A stretch of 64,000 nucleotides of DNA, taken from JBFLYO01 sp040756745. GTDB taxonomy: Bacteria > Bacteroidota > Ignavibacteria > UBA10030 > UBA6906. The position numbers and the translations under genes were made by a program. Under the pieces are notes generated by a model. It was not told the DNA's origin. It searched no databases and saw only the letters and a list, made by a program, of their open reading frames with translations. Positions 16,997 to 25,980 of this stretch are shown in pieces; positions within the stretch are counted from its first letter, which is position 1, and each line of letters opens with the position of its first letter. The stretch lies in NCBI GenBank assembly GCA_040756745.1, contig JBFLYO010000008.1, positions 62,001 through 126,000 on the forward strand. The letters run 5' to 3'.

Positions 16997-18268
16997 TCAG
17001 ATGCCTTGTTCGACCTGCGCTCCCGGTGCAGGAGCGGGGACACGCCCGTCGTCGACGTTTCGCCAGACCACCCAGCTCGTCGCGATGAGCAGGAGGCCGG
17101 TCACGACGAACGATGCCTTGATCCCGAACGCGCCGGCGGCCGCTCCCCCCAGGACCGGACCCAACATGTTGCCGAGGATGGTCATGCTGGATGCGATAGC
17201 CATCATCCCTCCCCGGCGTTCCGGCGGCGCATAGACGCTCGTGAGCGAGTACAGCGCCGGGAGGACGCCGCCGCGTGCGAACCCGAGGAACGCCCTGAGC
17301 AATGCCAGCTGGAGAAGATCGGGGACGATGATGTGCCCCATATAGGCGACGCCGCCGACGGAGAGCGCGATGGTGAGGTGCTTGCGGTATCCCCGCCTGT
17401 CGTTGCGCTTCCCCCACCAGGGGGCCGAAATGACCATAAAGAGGCCGGTGATCGAGAAGATCCCGCCCGCCAGCGTGGAGACGAACTGCGACGTGGGGGG
17501 AGCAAAGCCCTCGATGTAAAGCGCGAAGATCGGCTCGATCATGAGCACAGACATCTGGCTGACGACGAGCGTCAAAGCGATGACCCGGAGCCGCCGGTCG
17601 CGGTACATCAGCCGATAGTTCTCCCGGACGGTGTACCGTTTGCCTTCGCCCGGTCCCCTGGTCAGTTCGACCACCCTGCGGATGACGACGACCCCTCCGG
17701 CGGCACAGATCACCGCCGTCACGAAGAAGATCTCGCGGTAGCCGATCAAGTCGGCAAGCAGGCCGCCGATGAACGGCCCGAGCACCATACCCCCCGCAGT
17801 GGCGGACTGCATCACGCCGAGTGCGTAACCGATCCGCTCCTTCGGCGTGTTGGTGGAGACGAGCGCGAGTGCCGAAGCAATGAAGCCGCTGATCGCCCCC
17901 TGCACGATTCGGAACAGAAGCAGCTGGTAGACGTCCTGTGCGAGGCCCATCAGCACCTGGGAGACGGCGAGGCCGAACAGCGCACGAACAACCATGATCT
18001 TCCGCCCGTACCGGTCACCGAGATTCCCCCAGAAGGGGGTGGCAACGAACGAGACAAAGAACGGTCCCGCGAACACGAGCCCGCTCCAGCGAGCGAGATC
18101 GTCGGGATCGGTGACGCCGAGGGAACGGATGTAGAACGGAAGGAAGGGGACGACGAGGTTCATCCCGATCATGGCGAGGAACTGCGTCCCCCAGAGGATT
18201 CTGAGATTCCTTCGCCAGAGTTCGGGTGGTTGAGGAGGAATCGGGGACGGGTCGATGGCTTGAGTCAC
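16997..18268 (-). CDS. major facilitator superfamily efflux transporter
   Basis: The 423-residue protein has about twelve hydrophobic helices. The MFS motif A after helix 2 reads GNLGDRYGRKIMVVRALFG, and a related motif occurs in the second half (WWGKRNDRRGYRKHL). The layout resembles the MdtG-type drug:H+ antiporters, but the substrate cannot be read. GTG 18268 lies only six bases past a promoter-like -10 hexamer, so the transcript may be leaderless. It lies upstream of polA on the same strand. Confidence 0.85.
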   Translation of the reverse strand: MTQAIDPSPIPPQPPELWRRNLRILWGTQFLAMIGMNLVVPFLPFYIRSLGVTDPDDLARWSGLVFAGPFFVSFVATPFWGNLGDRYGRKIMVVRALFGLAVSQVLMGLAQDVYQLLLFRIVQGAISGFIASALALVSTNTPKERIGYALGVMQSATAGGMVLGPFIGGLLADLIGYREIFFVTAVICAAGGVVVIRRVVELTRGPGEGKRYTVRENYRLMYRDRRLRVIALTLVVSQMSVLMIEPIFALYIEGFAPPTSQFVSTLAGGIFSITGLFMVISAPWWGKRNDRRGYRKHLTIALSVGGVAYMGHIIVPDLLQLALLRAFLGFARGGVLPALYSLTSVYAPPERRGGMMAIASSMTILGNMLGPVLGGAAAGAFGIKASFVVTGLLLIATSWVVWRNVDDGRVPAPAPGAQVEQGI

Positions 18269-18274
18269 GATGAA

Positions 18275-18303
18275 AACTTATTCAATCCTCTTTTGAGAAT
18301 CAA
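18275..18303 (-). promoter_or_regulatory. sigma-70-like promoter of the MFS gene
   Basis: Minus-strand TTGATT (18303-18298), 17-bp spacer, TAAGTT (18280-18275), then six bases before GTG 18268. The expected transcription start coincides with the start codon. Confidence 0.5.
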
Positions 18304-18321
18304 CGGCACCGTGCGCGTTCA

Positions 18322-18350
18322 TTGCTTGTTTTCACGGGAAGTGGTACATT
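18322..18350 (+). promoter_or_regulatory. sigma-70-like promoter of the adenosyltransferase gene
   Basis: TTGCTT (18322-18327), 17-bp spacer and TACATT (18345-18350), 24 bases before ATG 18375. No clear Shine-Dalgarno site lies in the short leader. Confidence 0.5.
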
Positions 18351-18374
18351 GAGCCACCACACACGTTCCTTTGC

Positions 18375-18917
18375 ATGAAGATTTACACCAGGACCGGTGA
18401 CCGCGGCGAGACATCACTGTACGGCGGGCAGCGCGTCCCCAAAGATGCGCTCCGGGTCGAAGCGTGCGGGACAGTCGATGAGTTGAACTCGGTCATCGGG
18501 ATGATTCGCTCCGACGCTCCCCAACCAGAGATCGACGCAGTACTCACGCAGGTGCAAAACAGGCTGTTCGACCTCGGGGCCGACCTGGCGACCCCGCGGG
18601 CGCTTGCGCGAACCGACGTGCGGCGCATCGACGCGGGGGATGCTACAGACCTTGAGCAGCACATTGATGCAATCGAGGGGCGGCTGAAACCCCTGCAGCA
18701 GTTTATCCTCCCCGGCGGGTCGCCGGTTGCAGCTCGTCTGCACTTTGCCCGCACCGTGTGCCGCAGGGCCGAACGGAGCGTCGTCCGGCTCTCCCGCAAC
18801 GAAGACATTGGCGACACCATTACCACGTACCTGAACCGGCTCTCCGACCTCCTTTTTGTCCTCGCCCGCTACGCCAATCAGTCCGCGGCAGTTCCAGAGA
18901 TCACGTGGAAAAGGTGA
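18375..18917 (+). CDS. cob(I)alamin adenosyltransferase, PduO type
   Basis: This enzyme transfers the adenosyl group of ATP to cob(I)alamin to make coenzyme B12. The 180-residue protein has the PduO-family signature at the N-terminus (KIYTRTGDRGETSLYGG), ACGTVDELNSVIGM, and the C-terminal CRRAERSVVRL and YLNRLSDLLFVLARYAN. No other corrinoid gene or B12 riboswitch is seen in the window, so the client enzyme lies elsewhere. Confidence 0.94.
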   Translation: MKIYTRTGDRGETSLYGGQRVPKDALRVEACGTVDELNSVIGMIRSDAPQPEIDAVLTQVQNRLFDLGADLATPRALARTDVRRIDAGDATDLEQHIDAIEGRLKPLQQFILPGGSPVAARLHFARTVCRRAERSVVRLSRNEDIGDTITTYLNRLSDLLFVLARYANQSAAVPEITWKR

Positions 18918-19008
18918 GACACCGGATTCCCGGCGCTCTGTCTCCCGGCCTCAGATCCCGAGGCGCGCACCTCCGGCACCTCTGTCCCATGATACCAGGT
19001 GCCACGGC

Positions 19009-21321
19009 ATGACCATCATCCGGCTCCTCCTCTCCGCCGTCCTACTCGCCGCGCCAGCATCTTTTGCTCAGAGGACGCTCTTCTCCGGCGATTCGGCCTA
19101 CGCCGTCCTCAACGTCCTTGTCAACGAGATCGGACCGCGGCCGATGGGTTCCCCCGCGGAGCGACGGGCGCTGGAGTATGCGGTCGCGAAGTTCGCGCAA
19201 CACGGCTGTCAGGAGGCCTACGTCATGCCGATGACCGTTGCGGAAGGGGTGAACACTGCGAGCGGGATTGCCATCGGCCTGTTGAAGGGGAAGACCGACC
19301 GCATCATCCTGATCGGCGGCCACATCGACTCTTCGGGCCCGGAGGTCCCCGGAGCGAACGACGACGGCTCGGGCGCTGCAACGGTGATCGAGCTCTCCCG
19401 GGTCCTCGGCAAGACCACCCACGAATCCACCGTTGTCTTCTGCTGCTGGGGAGGCGAAGAGGAAGGGCTGCGCGGGTCGGAATATTTTGTGAAGACGTTT
19501 CCGCGGCTGAACGATGTGTCACTGATGCTGCAGATCGACATGGCGGACGGGTCGGGGACGCTCGACGCAGATCCGGACGGCTCGTGGCAGGTCAGTGCTC
19601 CGCGGTGGCTGGTGTCTGCCGCATTCGATATCTATTACCATGAGCTGGGGTACGAAGGGCTGATCTACCCGACGCAGAGCGCGACCATCAACTCCTCCAC
19701 CTCCGGCAGCACCGGATCGGATCACATGCCGTTTCTCAACGCCGGGATTCCGGCAATCGATTTTACTTCGGATGTCACCTATCCAATCCATACGCCGCTG
19801 GACAACTGGAAGAACTTCAATCCCTCCGGACTGGCCAGGAGCGGCGACCTTGTGCTGAAGCTTGCAGAGCGGTTCGATGGTGGCGTTCCATCGCGGGATA
19901 CAGATTCATATCTTCTTGTCGTCGTGGGAGGGGTGCCGGTCTTCTTCTCGCACACGATTCTCCGGATCGGAGCCATCGCATCAGTCGTTGCTGCAATCAT
20001 CGTCTTTGTGATGCTCCGAAGACGCCGGCTTCCCCCGCCGGCGGAAGGACGTATCAGATGGTCCGGCCTCAAGCTGCTGCTGGTCACGCTCATCGTGCAA
20101 GTATTCATATGGGTCTCGGGGGAGATCGTTGGTGTGATCAAGGGGTATCGTTTTCCCTGGGTCAATAATTTCGGGGGCTTCGTCGTCCTGGGAATCCTGT
20201 GCGGACTTGTTGGGGTCTGGCTTTCGCTGAGACTGGTTCGCAGGTTCCGCCTCGCAGCGGACCCCTATTCCTATTACCTGCGGGCAGTGATCCTCCTGCT
20301 CCTCATGACTGCCGGCCTGTCGCTCGTCAATGCTGAGCTCGGGATCTATCCTGCGCTCTCCTTGCTCTTTCTCGCCGCGGCGCTCTCGGTGCGTGCCCCG
20401 TTCCTGCGTGCGCTTTTCCTCCTGTTGACGCCGTACCCGATGATCCGACTCGTGTTCATTGAGTACCTTGGCCTTTTCCAGAGACTGATTGCCGTGGGGA
20501 CGCCTGCCGATGTGCCGATCACGCTCCTGACGCAGGCATCATATATCGTGGTGTCCACAGTGCTTTCCCTCCCCTTCGTGTATGCATTCGTTGCGGTCCA
20601 CCGCGCATCCGGCGTGGATCTGTTCTGGGTAAAGAAGTTCTCTGGCAGCGGAGGCCTCATTTTCGCGGGGACGGGTGCGGTGATCACGGCGGTCATTCTT
20701 CTGTTCGCCCGTGTGTACGACGACACCTGGCAACCGGCCGTCCGCGTCCAGCAGCAGTATTCGCTTGGATCAAATTCGGGTACGGTGACCATCGCGAGCA
20801 GCGAATTTCTCGATGGTCTCCAGCTGTCCTACGGCGGCAGAGACACCATGGTCACGGGGAGAGTGACGCGAATGACGCTGGACGAAGGGCCGGCGTCGGT
20901 CGTCCCCTGGCTGAGCGTGCATGATACGACGACGGCCGAGGGGAGTGGCAACGATTCCGTGCGGACACTTGAGAGGCGTTTGACACTCCGCTCGCACATC
21001 CGTCCGTTTGTGGTGTCCGTGACCTACCGCAGCGACGAACCGTTCACGATTGCGTCTTCGTGGGCCATTGGCGGGCGCCGGCGAAGAGAGAGGGAATCCG
21101 ACAGGGTCAAGACCCTGTCATGGTACTCGTTCCCCGACACCGTGCTGGAAATACCGGTGACGTTAACCGTAAGCGATTCTCAGCGGATCAGGGAGTCGAT
21201 CGAGGTCACCTACGATACGCTCGCCTACCCTGTGCGTGCGCAGCGCGACCTGACGTACTTCATCCGCAGGACCGTGGTTAGCGCGTCGGGTAGTTTCACG
21301 GCAATGTCGTTCACGCGATGA
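19009..21321 (+). CDS. M28-family metallopeptidase with multi-pass membrane domain
   Basis: The 770-residue protein starts with a signal peptide (residues about 1-20, ending ASFAQ). An M28 aminopeptidase domain follows (about 25-285) with zinc-site motifs GGHIDSSGPEVPGANDDGSG, WGGEEEGLRGSEYF and GSTGSDHMPFLNAG. About seven hydrophobic helices then span residues 300-570, and an extracytoplasmic tail ends the chain. The layout recalls eukaryotic ERMP1/Fxna-like peptidases. ATG 19009 was chosen over upstream frames because it begins the signal peptide. Its last bases overlap the ABC ATPase start (ATGA), so it is probably co-expressed with the exporter. Confidence 0.85.
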   Translation: MTIIRLLLSAVLLAAPASFAQRTLFSGDSAYAVLNVLVNEIGPRPMGSPAERRALEYAVAKFAQHGCQEAYVMPMTVAEGVNTASGIAIGLLKGKTDRIILIGGHIDSSGPEVPGANDDGSGAATVIELSRVLGKTTHESTVVFCCWGGEEEGLRGSEYFVKTFPRLNDVSLMLQIDMADGSGTLDADPDGSWQVSAPRWLVSAAFDIYYHELGYEGLIYPTQSATINSSTSGSTGSDHMPFLNAGIPAIDFTSDVTYPIHTPLDNWKNFNPSGLARSGDLVLKLAERFDGGVPSRDTDSYLLVVVGGVPVFFSHTILRIGAIASVVAAIIVFVMLRRRRLPPPAEGRIRWSGLKLLLVTLIVQVFIWVSGEIVGVIKGYRFPWVNNFGGFVVLGILCGLVGVWLSLRLVRRFRLAADPYSYYLRAVILLLLMTAGLSLVNAELGIYPALSLLFLAAALSVRAPFLRALFLLLTPYPMIRLVFIEYLGLFQRLIAVGTPADVPITLLTQASYIVVSTVLSLPFVYAFVAVHRASGVDLFWVKKFSGSGGLIFAGTGAVITAVILLFARVYDDTWQPAVRVQQQYSLGSNSGTVTIASSEFLDGLQLSYGGRDTMVTGRVTRMTLDEGPASVVPWLSVHDTTTAEGSGNDSVRTLERRLTLRSHIRPFVVSVTYRSDEPFTIASSWAIGGRRRRERESDRVKTLSWYSFPDTVLEIPVTLTVSDSQRIRESIEVTYDTLAYPVRAQRDLTYFIRRTVVSASGSFTAMSFTR

Positions 21322-22094
21322 GCCGCGCGCCGAAAACGGAGCATCTCCTTGAGGTCCGCCATCTCGTTAAGCGATATGGCGAGATCACTGCGGTCAACGG
21401 CATCACGTTCGGGGTTCTGCCACGCGAGATCTTTGGCATCCTCGGGCCGAACGGGGCGGGGAAAACAACGACTCTGGAGTGCATCGAAACGCTCCGGCCG
21501 ATCGATGAGGGCTCCGTGACGTTGCAGGGGCTCGATGTGCGTCGCGAACCGCAGCAGGTCAAGCGGATCATTGGTGTCCAGCTTCAGGCGTCCTCGTTCT
21601 TCGACAAGCTGACGCTCGTCGAGTTGCTTTCGCTCTTCGGCGAGATCTACGGCAGGAACATTGACCCCATGCGACTTCTGGAGGAGGTCGAGCTCACGGA
21701 GAAGGCGCGCGCGAAGGTGGGAGAACTGTCGGGCGGCCAGAAGCAGCGGTTCTCGATTGCCGCGGCCCTGGTCAACGATCCCGTCCTCCTGTTCCTGGAT
21801 GAGCCGACAACGGGGCTCGACCCGCAGGCACGACGGCATCTCTGGGGGGTCATCAGGCGGATCCGTTCGGAGGGTAAGACGGTTGTGCTCACCACGCATT
21901 ACATGGAAGAGGCGGAAGAGTTGTGCGACCGGGTCGCGATCATGGATCACGGGAAGATTATCGCGCTTGCGCCGCCGCAAGAGTTGATCAACCGGCTGGT
22001 GGCGGGCGGATTCAGGAAAAAACGGGTGGAGCGGCTGGCAAACCTTGAAGACGTGTTCCTTCAACTCACGGGGCATGCGCTGCGTGAAGAATAG
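21318..22094 (+). CDS. ABC transporter ATP-binding protein
   Basis: The 258-residue ATPase of an ABC-2 exporter. Walker A is LGPNGAGKTTTLECIETL, the signature is LSGGQKQRFSIAAALVNDP, Walker B is LLFLDEPTTGLDPQARR, and the H-loop lies in VLTTHYMEEAEELCDRV. Its start overlaps the end of the M28 peptidase gene by four bases, and the permease gene follows within 45 bases. The drug/multidrug or gliding-type substrate is unknown. Confidence 0.93.
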   Translation: MSRAPKTEHLLEVRHLVKRYGEITAVNGITFGVLPREIFGILGPNGAGKTTTLECIETLRPIDEGSVTLQGLDVRREPQQVKRIIGVQLQASSFFDKLTLVELLSLFGEIYGRNIDPMRLLEEVELTEKARAKVGELSGGQKQRFSIAAALVNDPVLLFLDEPTTGLDPQARRHLWGVIRRIRSEGKTVVLTTHYMEEAEELCDRVAIMDHGKIIALAPPQELINRLVAGGFRKKRVERLANLEDVFLQLTGHALREE

Positions 22095-22136
22095 TCGTGA
22101 GCGATGCCGCATGGACGGAGGCCAGGGGGTGAAGTG

Positions 22137-23207
22137 GTGAGACTGAAATTGAAGCTGACGGTCGCGTCGATCAAAATGTTTTACCGCCAGCGCGAAGCAA
22201 TCATCTGGACTTTCCTGCTCCCCCTGTTCATCATCGTCCTGTTCGGATTTGTGCACTTCGATGGCGTCGGGCAGGTGCATCTGGGGGTCGTGAATGAGGC
22301 GGGGGACGCCGGCGCGACGCTCATTGCCCGACTGAAAGGCGTGAGAACGCTCGAAGTGTCCGTAGGAGAGCGCGCTGCCCAGCTGACAGAACTCGTCCGG
22401 GGGGAGCGTGACCTCGTGCTGGTCATCCCACAGGCATACCGTGAGAATTCCGTGACGACGCTGGCCGCGTACGGCGACATTGAGGCGAAGCCGCAGGAAA
22501 CGCAGCTGGCAGGTCTCCTCCTGCAGCGCGTGCTCGATGAGCAGGCGTTTGAGGCGGGAGGGGGGGCGCGCCGGACACTGGTGAAGACCGAGCCGGTGGC
22601 GACGCGCAATCTGACCTATATGGACTTCCTGCTCCCCGGGATCATGGCCATGTCCATCATGCAGATGGGGGTCTTCGGCGTGGCGTTCGGATTTGTTTCG
22701 CTCAAGAAACGTGGAATCCTCCGCCGCCTGCGGGTCACCCCGATCAATCCGAACGATTTCATTTTCGCGCAGGTGACGACACGGCTCATCGTCGTTGTCT
22801 TGCAGATGTCGTTGATGGTTGGTGTCGGCATGGTTTTTCTCCATTTCCACTTCATGGGGAATGTTGCACTCCTTGCGCTGTTGAGCATCCTGGGCGCGAT
22901 CGTCTTCCTCGGCGTCGGTTTTACGCTTGCGGGTGTGTCATCATCGGAAGACCAGGTGGCGCCGCTGGCGAACGTGATCAGTCTTCCGATGATGGCGCTC
23001 TCCGGCGTGTTCTTTAATCGATCGCACCTGCCGGGGATCCTCAGGAGCGCGACGGAGATCCTTCCCCTCACCTATCTTGCCGACGGATTGCGCAGCGTCG
23101 CTATCGACGGTGCGACGACCGCTCAGGTGGCGCCGCAACTCATCGGTCTCGCCGTGTGGGGAATTGCATCCTGCGCACTTGCGGTTCGCCTCTTCCGTTG
23201 GGAGTGA
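22137..23207 (+). CDS. ABC-2 type transporter permease
   Basis: The permease partner, about 356 residues. It has one N-terminal hydrophobic helix (IIWTFLLPLFIIVLFGFV) and a soluble domain. A block of about five C-terminal helices follows, with the ABC-2 motif region IISLP-like NVISLPMMALSGVFF. GTG 22137 is chosen because a G-rich GGGGGTGA lies just upstream; GTG 22134 and ATG 22104 are alternatives, the latter without a ribosome site. It ends the peptidase-exporter operon. Confidence 0.85.
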   Translation: MRLKLKLTVASIKMFYRQREAIIWTFLLPLFIIVLFGFVHFDGVGQVHLGVVNEAGDAGATLIARLKGVRTLEVSVGERAAQLTELVRGERDLVLVIPQAYRENSVTTLAAYGDIEAKPQETQLAGLLLQRVLDEQAFEAGGGARRTLVKTEPVATRNLTYMDFLLPGIMAMSIMQMGVFGVAFGFVSLKKRGILRRLRVTPINPNDFIFAQVTTRLIVVVLQMSLMVGVGMVFLHFHFMGNVALLALLSILGAIVFLGVGFTLAGVSSSEDQVAPLANVISLPMMALSGVFFNRSHLPGILRSATEILPLTYLADGLRSVAIDGATTAQVAPQLIGLAVWGIASCALAVRLFRWE

Positions 23208-23229
23208 GATCGTCCTGCGTCGCGTCACC

Positions 23230-23258
23230 TTGACATTCCTCGCACTTCTACCTATATT
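23230..23258 (+). promoter_or_regulatory. sigma-70-like promoter of the nuo operon
   Basis: A near-consensus TTGACA (23230-23235), 17-bp spacer and TATATT (23253-23258), about 90 bp upstream of nuoA. One of the best promoter matches in the window. Confidence 0.75.
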
Positions 23259-23348
23259 AGGGCACGTTCCTTGTCCCGGTACACGTGTTGCATGTGCGCC
23301 GCCCTGCGAGCTTCCCTCACCCTTTGTTCGCACTGGAGATCCTGATTG

Positions 23349-23786
23349 ATGCTCACCGAATTCGGCCGGGTCTTTCTGTTCCTCATCATCGGAGGAGTAT
23401 TTGTCGCAGGAGGCCTTGTCGTTGCCTGGCTCCTGCGCCCGCACCGACCGTACGCCAACAAGCTGACGACATACGAGTGCGGTGAAACCCCCGTCGGGGA
23501 CACGCGCGTGCGTTTCAACATCCGTTTCTATGTCGTGGCGCTCATCTTCCTGATCTTTGACGTCGAGGTCGTGTTCTTGTTTCCCTGGGCCACGGTCTAC
23601 AAGGACCTCGGGTGGTTTGCGTTCATCGAGATGCTCGTGTTCCTCGGCATACTCTTCGTTGGGTATGCCTACGTCTGGCGCAAAGGTGACCTGCAGTGGG
23701 ACAAGCCGTCCCCGCGGGTTCCAACGTACGTGCGGGGCGTTGGCGTGCAGGAGCCGCGGCTGAAAGAAGAAGAAATTGTCGTGTAG
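23349..23786 (+). CDS. nuoA: NADH-quinone oxidoreductase subunit A
   Basis: A 145-residue membrane subunit of complex I next to the quinone tunnel. It has three hydrophobic helices, the loop YECGETPVGDTRVRFNIRFY and the acidic FLIFDVEVVFLFPWA segment, both typical. ATG 23349 follows GGAG; a TTG three bases upstream is less likely. It opens an 11-gene operon. Confidence 0.96.
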   Translation: MLTEFGRVFLFLIIGGVFVAGGLVVAWLLRPHRPYANKLTTYECGETPVGDTRVRFNIRFYVVALIFLIFDVEVVFLFPWATVYKDLGWFAFIEMLVFLGILFVGYAYVWRKGDLQWDKPSPRVPTYVRGVGVQEPRLKEEEIVV

Positions 23787-23796
23787 CGATCACTCC

Positions 23797-24291
23797 ATGG
23801 GACTCCTCGATCAGCGGTTTGAAAACGGAAACGTCCTCATCACGTCGATGGACACCCTGCTGAACTGGGCACGGCTGTCCTCCGTCTGGGGGATGCAGTT
23901 CGGCCTCGCCTGCTGTGCCATCGAAATGATGGCCACCGGCGCAAGCCACTACGACCTTGACCGATTCGGGACGTTTTTCCGGGCGACCCCCCGGCAGTCG
24001 GACGTCATGATCGTTGCCGGCACCGTGACGCTGAAAATGGCAAGCCGCATCAAGGTGCTGTACGATCAGATGTCCGAACCCCGGTATGTGCTCTCCATGG
24101 GGAGCTGCGCGAACTGCGGCGGCCCCTACTGGGAGCACGGCTACCATGTGCTCAAGGGGGTCGACAGGGTTATCCCCGTGGATGTCTATGTGCCAGGGTG
24201 TCCTCCCCGACCCGAAGCCCTGATGGAAGGGCTCCTGAAGCTGCAGGAGAAGATCCGCGGCGAAAGCCTCGTCAAGAGAAAGTCGGCCTGA
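23797..24291 (+). CDS. nuoB: NADH-quinone oxidoreductase subunit B
   Basis: The 164-residue subunit carrying cluster N2, the last Fe-S centre before quinone. Its four cysteine ligands are visible in FGLACCAIEMM, MGSCANCGGPYW and VPGCPPRPEAL. ATG 23797 gives MGLLDQRFENG, the expected start; an upstream in-frame codon would add seven residues. It lies ten bases after nuoA. Confidence 0.97.
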   Translation: MGLLDQRFENGNVLITSMDTLLNWARLSSVWGMQFGLACCAIEMMATGASHYDLDRFGTFFRATPRQSDVMIVAGTVTLKMASRIKVLYDQMSEPRYVLSMGSCANCGGPYWEHGYHVLKGVDRVIPVDVYVPGCPPRPEALMEGLLKLQEKIRGESLVKRKSA

Positions 24292-24337
24292 CACCTCCCC
24301 CACCCCCGCGCATTGTGAATCCTCGACCGCACTCCCC

Positions 24338-24817
24338 ATGATCCCACAGGAAGTCTTCAACTCCCTCAAGATGCGGTTCGGCGACGGCATCCTTGAGGCA
24401 ACGCTGGATGGCGTGCCGAACCCCTTCATCCGGGTCGCGCCCCGGCAGATGAAGGAGGTCGCGTTGTTCCTCCGCGACGACGAGCACCTGCTGTTCGACG
24501 TGCTGATGTGCCTGAGCGGCGTGGATTACACAGGCGGGAAGCTCGGCGTGGTCTATCACCTTCACTCCATGACGCACAATCACAAGATTGTCCTTAAGGC
24601 CGACGTCACGGTGGAGGACCCGCACGTCGCCTCGGTGGAATCGGTCTGGAAGACTGCGAACTGGCACGAACGAGAAGCATTTGATCTCTATGGGATCGTG
24701 TTCGATGGGCACTCTGATCTCCGACGGATCCTCCTCCCGGACGACTGGGTCGGGCATCCCCTGCGGAAAGACTATCAGGTCCCGGAGTTCTATAACGGTA
24801 TGAAGGTCCCCTACTGA
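24338..24817 (+). CDS. nuoC: NADH-quinone oxidoreductase subunit C
   Basis: A 159-residue peripheral-arm subunit. The family signature lies in WHEREAFDLYGIVFDGHSDL, followed by LRRILLPDDW and HPLRKDYQVPEF. It is separate from nuoD, not fused as in enterobacteria. The stop overlaps the nuoD start (TGATG). Confidence 0.96.
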   Translation: MIPQEVFNSLKMRFGDGILEATLDGVPNPFIRVAPRQMKEVALFLRDDEHLLFDVLMCLSGVDYTGGKLGVVYHLHSMTHNHKIVLKADVTVEDPHVASVESVWKTANWHEREAFDLYGIVFDGHSDLRRILLPDDWVGHPLRKDYQVPEFYNGMKVPY

Positions 24818-25980
24818 TGGAAGAAGTTCTCACACGGCCGTCCGCGGTCTCCGGCATCAGCAGGGCGCTCAGGACCGAAGAGATGGTCATCAACATGGGT
24901 CCCCAGCATCCGTCGACGCACGGGGTTCTCCGGCTCGAAGTGGTGGCAGACGGCGAGATCGTCGTGGACGTGGTGCCCCATATGGGCTACCTCCACCGGT
25001 GCTTCGAGAAGCACTGCGAGCACATGACGAACTACCAGCAGGTGATCCCGTACGCCGACCGGATGGACTATGTCGCCGCGATGAGCAATGAGTTCGGTTT
25101 CGTGGTCGCGATGGAGCGCCTGCTGAAGATTACGGTCCCCGAGCGCGTCGAGTATATCCGGGTGATCATGGCCGAGTTTTCCCGCATCGTCAGCCATCTG
25201 ATCGCCATCGGAACGTATGGCATGGACATTGGCGCGTTCACGCCGTTCCTCTATTGTATGCGTGACCGCGAGCGCGTTCTCGATATTTTCGAGCAGACCT
25301 GCGGGGCCAGGCTCCTCTACAACTACATGTGGGTGGGAGGCCTGTCACATGACGTTCCTCCGAACTTTGCGGAGAAGGTGAAGGATTTCTGCACCTATTT
25401 CCGGCCGAAGATCAAGGAGCTCAATGATCTCCTGTCGTACAACAAGATTTTCATCGAACGGACCGCAAACGTCGGCGTCCTGCCCGCGCCCGTGGCCGTC
25501 AACTACGCGTGCAGCGGGCCGGTCCTGCGTGGTTCGGGTGTGAAGTGGGACCTCAGGAAGAACGACCCCTACTCGATGTACGACAGGCTTGATTTCGAGA
25601 TACCTGTCGGGAAGGGGCTCCGGGGAACCGTCGGTGATTGCTGGGACAGGTACATGGTGCGCATCCACGAGATGGAGCAGAGCGTCAACATCATTGAGCA
25701 GGCGGTTGCAAAGCTCCCTGCGGGCGACGTGCAGTCGGCGATCCCGAAACGCATCAGGCCCGACGCGGGCGAAATCTACGTGCGGACCGAGACGCCGAAA
25801 GGTGAGCTTGGCTACTACATCATCTCCGACGGATCGGCAACTCCCTTCCGCATCAAGGTGAAATCTCCCTGCTTCGTCAACCTCTCTGCGCTCCCGGCCA
25901 TTTCGCGCGGGGCGATGATCGCCGACATGGTCGCGATCCTGGGGAGCATCGACATCGTCCTGGGAGAAGTGGATCGATGA
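24817..25980 (+). CDS. nuoD: NADH-quinone oxidoreductase subunit D
   Basis: The 387-residue 49-kDa-type subunit that forms the quinone pocket with NuoB. It shows MGPQHPSTHGVLRLEVVADG, the HRCFEKHCEHMTNYQ region, and the C-terminal DMVAILGSIDIVLGEVDR. It is coupled to nuoC by one overlapping base and to nuoH by four. Confidence 0.97.
   Translation: MEEVLTRPSAVSGISRALRTEEMVINMGPQHPSTHGVLRLEVVADGEIVVDVVPHMGYLHRCFEKHCEHMTNYQQVIPYADRMDYVAAMSNEFGFVVAMERLLKITVPERVEYIRVIMAEFSRIVSHLIAIGTYGMDIGAFTPFLYCMRDRERVLDIFEQTCGARLLYNYMWVGGLSHDVPPNFAEKVKDFCTYFRPKIKELNDLLSYNKIFIERTANVGVLPAPVAVNYACSGPVLRGSGVKWDLRKNDPYSMYDRLDFEIPVGKGLRGTVGDCWDRYMVRIHEMEQSVNIIEQAVAKLPAGDVQSAIPKRIRPDAGEIYVRTETPKGELGYYIISDGSATPFRIKVKSPCFVNLSALPAISRGAMIADMVAILGSIDIVLGEVDR

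Noticed and set aside
17006..18352. 448-codon open frame on the plus strand over the MFS gene
   Set aside because: It is antisense to a good transporter; the translation is Asp/Arg/His-rich without any motif.
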